A DNA stretch of 32,678 nt, from positions 1-32,678 of the forward strand of contig JACQWC010000044.1 in the NCBI GenBank assembly GCA_016209635.1. Direction: 5' to 3'. Position numbers and translations under genes: made by a program. Below are positions 27,158 to 32,678 of the stretch, in pieces. The stretch comes from Candidatus Rokuibacteriota bacterium (GTDB lineage: Bacteria > Methylomirabilota > Methylomirabilia > Rokubacteriales > CSP1-6). A model generated the notes under the pieces. That model was not told where the DNA came from. It did not search any database and saw nothing but the letters and a program-made list of their open reading frames with translations. How positions within the stretch are numbered: position 1 is the first letter of the stretch; the number at the start of each line of letters is the position of its first letter.

Positions 27158-29013
27158 GGCGCCGGGCGAAGCGATTAACGGCCCTCTCGCTGCTCGCGGC
27201 GCTGGTCGCCGGCTGCGCCACCGCGCCGAGCGCGCCGGCCGACGTGCAGCCGCTCGCCGCGGGTGATCTCCCGCGCACCCTGGCCGTCCTTCCGTTCGTC
27301 CCCCTCCCCGAGAAGGAGGAGCAGACGCGCGTCCTCGGCAACATGGTCTACGGCGTGCTCACGGCGACGCCATGGGAGGTGCTGAAGCCCCAGGTCGTCG
27401 AGGAGCGGCTCGTGCGCGCCGGGCTCGCCGACCCGAGGGAGCTCGGGGCAAAGGACCCGATAGAGGTCGCGCGGATCCTTCGGGTCGAAGCGCTCCTCTA
27501 CGGCGAGATGACCCACTGGGACCGCCTCTACCTCCTCGCCTACTCGCAGGTCGCGGCGGGCGCCGCCATCCGCCTCGTCGACGGGCGGAGCGGCCGGACC
27601 CTCTTCGAGCGCCGCGAGGTCGCGCGGAGCCACGAGGGCGGGGTGCCGGGCAACCCGCTCTCGGCCGCGATCACCGTCATCCAGACGGCCTTCAAGCTCC
27701 GGGAGATCGAGCTGGTCCGCGCCTGCGACGACCTCGTGCGCGTCCTCATGAAAGGGGTCCCGGAGCCGCCGGCGGGCGTGGCGCGGCGTCCGCCCGCCTT
27801 CACGAGCGTCGTCAGCGATGGCGCAGGACGGACGCTCAAGGCTGGCGACACCCTGACCGTCATCGCCCAGGGACAGCGCGGGGCGATCGGCTCGTTCGAC
27901 CTGGTGCCGCTCGCGAAGAGCCTCCCGCTCGAGGAGTCGACGGAAGGGATCTTCGTCGGGCGCTACACGGTGAAACCCGGGGACAACGCGAGCGAGGCGT
28001 ACGTCGCCGCCCGGCTCGCCGACGGGGCGGGCCGGGTCTCCGAGCGTGAAGATGTGCTCGGGCGCTTCGCCGTCGATACGGTCCCGCCGGCGCCGCCCTC
28101 GGGCGTGTCGGTGCGGCTCACGGAGAGCGCGCTCCAGCTCGCGTGGACACGGAACACCGAGGCCGACCTCGCGGGCTACCGGGTCTACCGGAGCGACTCA
28201 CCCCTCACCGGGTTCGCGCTCGCCGGAACTACGGAATCGCCGGGCTACAGGGAGGAGCTGACGGGCCTCGCCCATTACCGGATCAGCGCGGTGGACCAGG
28301 CGGGGAACGAGAGCCCCCCGAGCCCGAGCCTGACGCTCCCGGTCCTCGGCTCGCCGCTGCGGGGCGCCATCACGCGGGAGACCTATCTGGTCCCGGCGCA
28401 TTCACCGTATCTCGTCGAGGGGAGCGTCTCGATCGAGGAGGGCGCGACGCTCCACGTCTTGCCGGGCGTGGTCATCCGGTTCGCGCCGGGAGCCGAGGGA
28501 ATTCTCGTCCGGGACGGCGCGCTCGTGGCGCGGGGCACGGCCGAGCGGCGCATCACCTTCACCTCGGCGAGCGCGCGGCCGGCGCCGGGGGATTTCAGGA
28601 CGGCGGTCCACGTGCAGGCGCGATCGGGGCAGACCTCGACGCTCGAGCGCGTCGCGATCGAGCACGGGGGCGTGGGCCTCAGGGTGACGAGCGGCGCTCT
28701 CGAGGTCCTCCGGGCCGAGATCACGGGCAACCTCCAGGGCGGGATCGAGGTTGCGGACACGGGCGTCCTCAAGCTCTCTGAGAGCCGGGTCGCCGGCCAC
28801 CCGGCGGGCGGGGGCGTGAGTGTCGTCGGCTTCGGCCGAGCGGTGCTCAGGCGCAACGCGATCGTCGACAACGCCTGGGCGGTCGTCAATTACTCCGGGA
28901 GCCCCGTCGACGCGCGCGAGAACTGGTGGGGGCGCCCGGCGCCCGGCGACGCCCTCTTCCTCGGCGAGGTCGACCGCGGGGACCCGCTCACCGCGGAGGC
29001 GCCGCGCGAGTAG
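27154..29013 (+). CDS. GNA1162-like lipoprotein fused to FN3 and right-handed beta-helix domains
   Basis: The protein is 619 residues. The lipobox is LVAGC (Cys21). Residues about 40-205 fit the GNA1162/DUF799 lipoprotein fold (RTLAVLPFVPLPEKEEQTRV, ILRVEALLYGEMTHWDRLYL), which is structurally related to other CsgG/TolB-like N-terminal domains. A beta domain follows (about 215-310), then a fibronectin type III domain (about 312-400, LAWTRNTEADLAGYRVYRSD). Residues about 410-610 form a parallel beta-helix with regular turns (VSIEEGATLHVLPGVVIRFA, GALEVLRAEITGNLQGGIEV, and NWWG near the end). Beta-helices of this sort often bind or act on glycans, but no catalytic set is obvious. It is the last gene of the cluster and converges with the next gene, 6 bases away. 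Confidence 0.8.
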   Translation: MRRRAKRLTALSLLAALVAGCATAPSAPADVQPLAAGDLPRTLAVLPFVPLPEKEEQTRVLGNMVYGVLTATPWEVLKPQVVEERLVRAGLADPRELGAKDPIEVARILRVEALLYGEMTHWDRLYLLAYSQVAAGAAIRLVDGRSGRTLFERREVARSHEGGVPGNPLSAAITVIQTAFKLREIELVRACDDLVRVLMKGVPEPPAGVARRPPAFTSVVSDGAGRTLKAGDTLTVIAQGQRGAIGSFDLVPLAKSLPLEESTEGIFVGRYTVKPGDNASEAYVAARLADGAGRVSEREDVLGRFAVDTVPPAPPSGVSVRLTESALQLAWTRNTEADLAGYRVYRSDSPLTGFALAGTTESPGYREELTGLAHYRISAVDQAGNESPPSPSLTLPVLGSPLRGAITRETYLVPAHSPYLVEGSVSIEEGATLHVLPGVVIRFAPGAEGILVRDGALVARGTAERRITFTSASARPAPGDFRTAVHVQARSGQTSTLERVAIEHGGVGLRVTSGALEVLRAEITGNLQGGIEVADTGVLKLSESRVAGHPAGGGVSVVGFGRAVLRRNAIVDNAWAVVNYSGSPVDARENWWGRPAPGDALFLGEVDRGDPLTAEAPRE

Positions 29014-29019
29014 GAGCCC

Positions 29020-30669
29020 TCAGGCGTCCTTCGGCTTCCAGCCCCGGTACTGCTCGCGCAGGAGCTTTTTGTCGAACTTCCCGACACCGGTCTTGGGCAC
29101 CGCCTCGATGAAGACCACGTCGTCCGGTAGCATCCACTTCGCGACCTGGGGCCGCAGGAACTCGAGGATCTCGGCGGCGGTGAGCGAGTCGCGCGCCTCG
29201 GGCTTCGGGACGATGCAGGCGAGCGGCCGCTCGATCCACTTGGGATGCGGCACCGCGATGACCGCGGCCTCGAGCACCTTCGGGTGCGACATGATCAGGC
29301 TCTCGAGCGCGACGCTCGACATGAACTCACCGCCCGACTTGATCACGTCCTTGGTCCGGTCGGTGATCTGGATGTAGCCCTCGGGGTCGATCGTCGCGAT
29401 GTCGCCCGTCCTGAACCAGCCGTCGGCGGTGAACCGGTCGGCGCTCTCGGGGGTGTTGTAGTAGGAGGCGAGGACCCACGGCCCGCGGACCTGGATCTCG
29501 CCCATGCTCTTGCCGTCCCACGGCTGCTCGCGCCCCTCCTCGTCGACGACGCGGAGGTCGACGCCGACGGACGGGTAGCCCTGCTTGGCGCGGACGGCGT
29601 ACTGCTGCTCCTCGGGCCACTCCCGCATGTAGCTCTTGAGCCGCGAGACCGTGCCGATCGGGGTCATCTCGGTCATGCCCCAGGCGTGGGTCATCGAGGC
29701 GCCGAACTTCTTCTCGTACAGCTCGATCAGGCTCTGGGGCGCCGCGGAGCCGCCGATCGGGATGCAGCGGATCGACGAGATGTCGTAGCCCTCCTTCTCC
29801 ACCAGCTCCTTGACGGCGATCCACACGGTCGGCACCGCGCCGACGAAGGTGACCTTCTCGGCCTGGACGATCTCGCAGATGTCGCGGGGCTGGGGGTTCG
29901 GCCCGGCGAAGATCTGGGTGGAGCCGAGCATCACGCCCGTGAAGGGGACGCACCAGGCGTTCGCGTGGAACATCGGGACGACGTGGAGGATCACGTCCTC
30001 CTCGGAGAGGCCGAACGAGTCCTTCATCCCCTGGGCGAGGCAGTGGACGTAGACCGCGCGGTGGGTGTAGACGGCGCCCTTCGGATTGCCGGTCGTGCCG
30101 GAGGTGTAGCACATGCCCGCGGCGTCGGTCTCGGCGAGCTGCGGCCACGCGTCGAGCGGCGTCGCCCCGCGGAGCAGTTCCTCGTACTCGAGGAGCCCGG
30201 GCGGGACGACGGCGTCGGGCGTGTCACGCATGATCACGATGCGCCGGACGCTCGGGCACTGATCGCGGATCGCCTGGAGCTGGGGCCAGACGCTCGCGTC
30301 GGCGAAGACGACCGCGTCCTCGGCGTGGTTGACGATGTAGGCGAGGTCCTTCGCGGAGAGCCGGAAGTTGAGGGTGTGGAGGACGTAGCCCGAGAGCGGC
30401 GCCGCCCAGTAGAGCTCCAGATGGCGGTGACTGTTCCAGGCGAAGGTGGCGACGCGGTCGCCCTTGCGGAGGCCGAGGGCGCGGAGCGCTCCGGCGAGCC
30501 GCATCGTCCGCTCGGCGAAGTCCGCGTACGTGTAGCGGAAGAGGGGCTGCCCGGGCACGCGGGTCGCGAGCGTCTTCCTGGCCCAGAGCCGCCGGCTCCG
30601 CTCGAAGAACTGCGTCAGCGTGAGCGGGTAGTTCATCATGAGGTTGTCGAGGCGAGCGCTCATGGTCAT
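29020..30669 (-). CDS. Fatty acyl-CoA synthetase (AMP-forming, long/medium chain)
   Basis: The protein is 549 residues, the usual length for this family, and acts in the cytoplasm to activate fatty acids with ATP and CoA. The P-loop motif [11 protein letters not shown] lies near residue 190, the A5 motif appears as AWGMTEMTP, the A7/A8 region as [20 protein letters not shown], and the catalytic lysine is Lys531 ([11 protein letters not shown]). Two starts are possible: ATG at 30669, which overlaps the upstream stop as ATGA, or ATG at 30663, better spaced (9 bases) from GGGAGG. Both give essentially the same protein. It shares a promoter with the FGE-fold gene. It is not obviously connected to the caspase cluster. 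Confidence 0.93.
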   Translation of the reverse strand: MTMSARLDNLMMNYPLTLTQFFERSRRLWARKTLATRVPGQPLFRYTYADFAERTMRLAGALRALGLRKGDRVATFAWNSHRHLELYWAAPLSGYVLHTLNFRLSAKDLAYIVNHAEDAVVFADASVWPQLQAIRDQCPSVRRIVIMRDTPDAVVPPGLLEYEELLRGATPLDAWPQLAETDAAGMCYTSGTTGNPKGAVYTHRAVYVHCLAQGMKDSFGLSEEDVILHVVPMFHANAWCVPFTGVMLGSTQIFAGPNPQPRDICEIVQAEKVTFVGAVPTVWIAVKELVEKEGYDISSIRCIPIGGSAAPQSLIELYEKKFGASMTHAWGMTEMTPIGTVSRLKSYMREWPEEQQYAVRAKQGYPSVGVDLRVVDEEGREQPWDGKSMGEIQVRGPWVLASYYNTPESADRFTADGWFRTGDIATIDPEGYIQITDRTKDVIKSGGEFMSSVALESLIMSHPKVLEAAVIAVPHPKWIERPLACIVPKPEARDSLTAAEILEFLRPQVAKWMLPDDVVFIEAVPKTGVGKFDKKLLREQYRGWKPKDA

Positions 30670-31481
30670 CGGCCTCCCAGGTCCTCGGAGGTGGCGCAGC
30701 GGAACCCGACGTGATGGTGACCGGCCGCCGCGCCACGCCGGTCATAGTGCCGGCGGACGGTCACGCCGAGGGACTCGGGCGGGTCGTCGTGGGCGGCGCC
30801 GCGGACGACGACGCGCCCGGTCCCCGCGAAGCCCTCCCGCCCGTCGTCGTGGCGATAAGGGTACGGCCGGAGGATCGTGGCTGTCCACTCGCGAAGATTG
30901 CCGAGGAGGTCCTCGACGCCCACGGGGCTCCGGCCCCCCGGGCGGGCGTCGCCGCGGTCCGTCGCGTTCCCGGGCCGGGCGAAGACCGCCAGCTCCGGCG
31001 CGGGCGCGCGCGATCCCCACGGGTACGGGCGCCGGTCCTCGCCGCGCGCCGCCTTCTCCCACTCGGCCTCCGTCGGGAGCCGCCGCCCCTTCCACTGGCA
31101 GTAATCGCGGGCGCCGAACCACGAGACCTCGACCGCGGGGTGGCGCTCGAACCCGGCATCGGCTGTCCATTTCTCGCGCGTCGAGACTGGACGGAGGTGG
31201 ATCCGGGCGTCGGCGTCGTCCCAGTCGTAGCGTCGCTCGTCCTCGGCCGACCGGGGGCCCATGGCGTTCAGGAACTCGGCGAACTCGGCGTTGGTCACCT
31301 TGTGGCGCTCGATCCAGAAATCGCGCACGTAGACGCGGTGCATCGGCGCCTCCTCGGGCGGACCGTCGTCGCGTCCCATCCAGAAGGCGCCGGCCTGGAC
31401 GAGCATGATCCCGTCAGCCGACGCGACGCTGGCGACAGCGAGCGCCGCCGCGCCCAAGAGCGCGCCGGTCACTCGCGCCAT
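30666..31481 (-). CDS. Exported FGE-sulfatase-fold (SUMF1/EgtB/PvdO family) protein
   Basis: The protein is 271 residues with a signal peptide ([16 protein letters not shown]). FGE-fold landmarks occur in order: [94 protein letters not shown] and HVGFRCA. True formylglycine-generating enzymes need a pair of C-terminal cysteines; only one is visible near the end, so it is more likely a binding or unknown-function relative than a sulfatase activator. The partner acyl-CoA synthetase gene overlaps its stop. It is preceded by a near-consensus promoter. Confidence 0.88.
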   Translation of the reverse strand: MARVTGALLGAAALAVASVASADGIMLVQAGAFWMGRDDGPPEEAPMHRVYVRDFWIERHKVTNAEFAEFLNAMGPRSAEDERRYDWDDADARIHLRPVSTREKWTADAGFERHPAVEVSWFGARDYCQWKGRRLPTEAEWEKAARGEDRRPYPWGSRAPAPELAVFARPGNATDRGDARPGGRSPVGVEDLLGNLREWTATILRPYPYRHDDGREGFAGTGRVVVRGAAHDDPPESLGVTVRRHYDRRGAAAGHHHVGFRCATSEDLGGR

Positions 31482-31531
31482 GGCGCCCGACGGTCCCTCG
31501 GGCCGCGATCCCGTGTCGCCACGACGGCCGA

Positions 31532-31560
31532 ACTCTAGAGGGTCGGGTATGCCCTGTCAA
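31532..31560 (-). promoter_or_regulatory. Sigma-70 type promoter for the FGE-acyl-CoA synthetase operon
   Basis: The minus strand carries a perfect TTGACA (complement of 31555-31560), a 17-base spacer and TAGAGT (complement of 31532-31537). Transcription would begin near 31525, about 44 bases before the ATG at 31481. The same 112-base gap must hold the divergent aldolase promoter, which is not clear. Confidence 0.7.
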
Positions 31561-31593
31561 TCGCGGCGCCGCCCCGTGGTATCGTGGGTCACG

Positions 31594-32678
31594 ATGCGTT
31601 CACGCTGGAGCCCGGAGGAGGCGGGGGCGCTCGGCGAGCTCGATCTCCTCGTCTACGCCTCGCGGCTGATCGGCGCCGAGACCTCGCTCGTCGTCTGGGG
31701 CGGTGGCAACACGTCCATCAAGATCGGGGAGCGTGATCACCGGGGCCGCGAGGTCACCGTGCTCCGGGTGAAGGGGAGCGGCTCCGACCTCAAGTCGGTC
31801 CAGCGCAAGGACTTCCCCGGCGCGCGGATGGACGACATCCTGGCGCTCCTCGAGCGCCAGGAGATGGACGACCAGGAGATGGTCGGGTACCTGGCGCGCG
31901 CGCTCCAGGAGCCCGGCGGGCCACGGCCGTCCATCGAGACGCTCCTGCACGGGTTCCTGCCGGCCTACGCGGTCATCCACACCCACGCGGACGCGATCGT
32001 GTCGCTCAGCAACAACGAGCGCGCCCGCGAGGTCATCCCGGGCGTCTATGGCAAGGACGTGATCGCGCTCCCGTACCGACGACCCGGCTTCCGGATCTCG
32101 CGGGAGGTCGCCGACGCGCTCGCCGAGCACCCCGAGGCCAAGGCGCTCATCCTCGAGCGGCACGGGACGATCACGTGGGGCGCCGTCGTCCGCGACGCGT
32201 ACGAGGCCACGCTCGAGCTGATCACGCGGGCCGAGGAGGCGATCGCCGAGCGGAAACGAGGGCGCCGCGTGTTCGGCGGCCCGCGCGTCCCGGTCCTCGG
32301 GGCGGCCGAGCGGCGCGCCGCCGCGCTCGCCGTGGCGCCGCGGCTCCGGGGACGGCTGAGCGGGCGCCGCCGCGTGATCCTCGCCCTCGACGACTCCGCT
32401 GCCGTCATGGAGTTCGTGTCGTCGGCCGCCGCGCCTGGGCTGTCGCAGGTCGGGCCCGCGACGCCCGACCACACCATCTACACCAAGCGCCTTCCCTGCT
32501 TCGTCGGCGCGGATCGGGCGGACGACTTCGACACGCTCGCCGCGGCCGTCGAGCGGAGCGTCGACGAGTTCGTGGAGGCATACACGCGCTACTTCGAGGC
32601 GCACCGCTTCGAGGGCGCGGAGCTCGTCGACCCGCTGCCGCGCGTCGTCCTGGTGCCGGGCCTGGGGATGTTCACCGC
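31594..32678 (+). CDS. Bifunctional class II aldolase/short-chain dehydrogenase, N-terminal part (partial)
   Basis: The frame is open from ATG 31594 to the window end (361 residues, no stop). Residues about 10-230 form a class II aldolase/adducin domain: LDLLVYASRLIGAETSLVVW, GGGNTSIKI, VKGSGSDLKSV, the catalytic-region ETLLHGFLP, metal-binding HTHADA and ILERHGTITWG. The order and the early LD.(V)Y.SRL pattern match the RhaD-like proteins that carry a short-chain dehydrogenase at the C-terminus, which would lie beyond the window. These enzymes act in sugar-phosphate or sugar-acid metabolism, and the substrate cannot be assigned. No strong ribosome site precedes the ATG; GTG 31584 is an alternative. 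Confidence 0.85.
   Translation, partial: MRSRWSPEEAGALGELDLLVYASRLIGAETSLVVWGGGNTSIKIGERDHRGREVTVLRVKGSGSDLKSVQRKDFPGARMDDILALLERQEMDDQEMVGYLARALQEPGGPRPSIETLLHGFLPAYAVIHTHADAIVSLSNNERAREVIPGVYGKDVIALPYRRPGFRISREVADALAEHPEAKALILERHGTITWGAVVRDAYEATLELITRAEEAIAERKRGRRVFGGPRVPVLGAAERRAAALAVAPRLRGRLSGRRRVILALDDSAAVMEFVSSAAAPGLSQVGPATPDHTIYTKRLPCFVGADRADDFDTLAAAVERSVDEFVEAYTRYFEAHRFEGAELVDPLPRVVLVPGLGMFT

Overview
The window is GC-rich (roughly 70% by eye), tightly packed and strongly biased toward coding. Many genes overlap by the four bases ATGA, GTGA or TTGA. Signal peptides, lipoboxes, an RND efflux pump and relatives of outer-membrane proteins point to a diderm (Gram-negative) bacterium. The gene style (Tat-exported DUF6282 protein, bifunctional aldolase/dehydrogenase, secreted caspases with PEGA domains) resembles soil candidate phyla such as Rokubacteria/Methylomirabilota or a deltaproteobacterial lineage. 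That placement is an inference and was not tested.

Layout. (1) 1-5892: the tail of an amino-acid ABC permease, a Tat-exported DUF6282 protein on the minus strand with a near-consensus promoter, and an RND efflux pair (lipoprotein adaptor plus inner-membrane pump). (2) 5893-14105: a promoter-bearing gap, then a translationally coupled operon of an ECF-type sigma factor, a single-pass membrane TPR protein (candidate anti-sigma factor) and two very large secreted caspase-like proteins built from repeated beta-domain, Ig-like and PEGA modules. (3) 14106-16709: a scarred interval with an antisense Uma2 nuclease-like gene, the last ~26 codons of a lost FGE/SUMF1-type gene, a 7-bp tandem repeat, a frameshifted and truncated third caspase, and an antisense nucleotidyltransferase. 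(4) 16710-29013: nine consecutive plus-strand genes, almost all overlapping or separated by a few bases, every one with an export signal. They are an LPP20-caspase fusion, a BepA-like M48 metalloprotease with TPRs, a FlgO/CsgG-like TPR protein, a FlgT-like protein, a FlgO-like DUF4384 protein, a stand-alone LPP20/FlgP-like protein, a TPR-SLH lipoprotein, a transglutaminase-like protein, and a GNA1162-like lipoprotein fused to FN3 and beta-helix domains. (5) 29020-31481: a minus-strand operon of a secreted FGE-sulfatase-fold protein and a fatty acyl-CoA synthetase, with a consensus promoter. (6) 31594-end: the start of a bifunctional aldolase/short-chain dehydrogenase.

How it may work together (inference). 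Regions 2-4 look like one envelope system. Homologues of the three proteins that form the outer-membrane-associated flagellar collar in Vibrio (FlgO, FlgP/LPP20, FlgT) sit here without a flagellar gene, alongside exported caspase-fold cysteine proteases, one of them physically fused to an LPP20/FlgP-like module. An M48 protease and a transglutaminase could process or crosslink components, and the ECF sigma/membrane TPR pair at the head could sense the envelope and drive expression. Three of the four caspases keep the His/Cys dyad in an intact reading frame and carry a perfect EF-hand-like calcium loop. The fourth is frameshifted and its loop is degenerate. No RNA genes, CRISPR arrays, transposases or convincing intrinsic terminators were seen.
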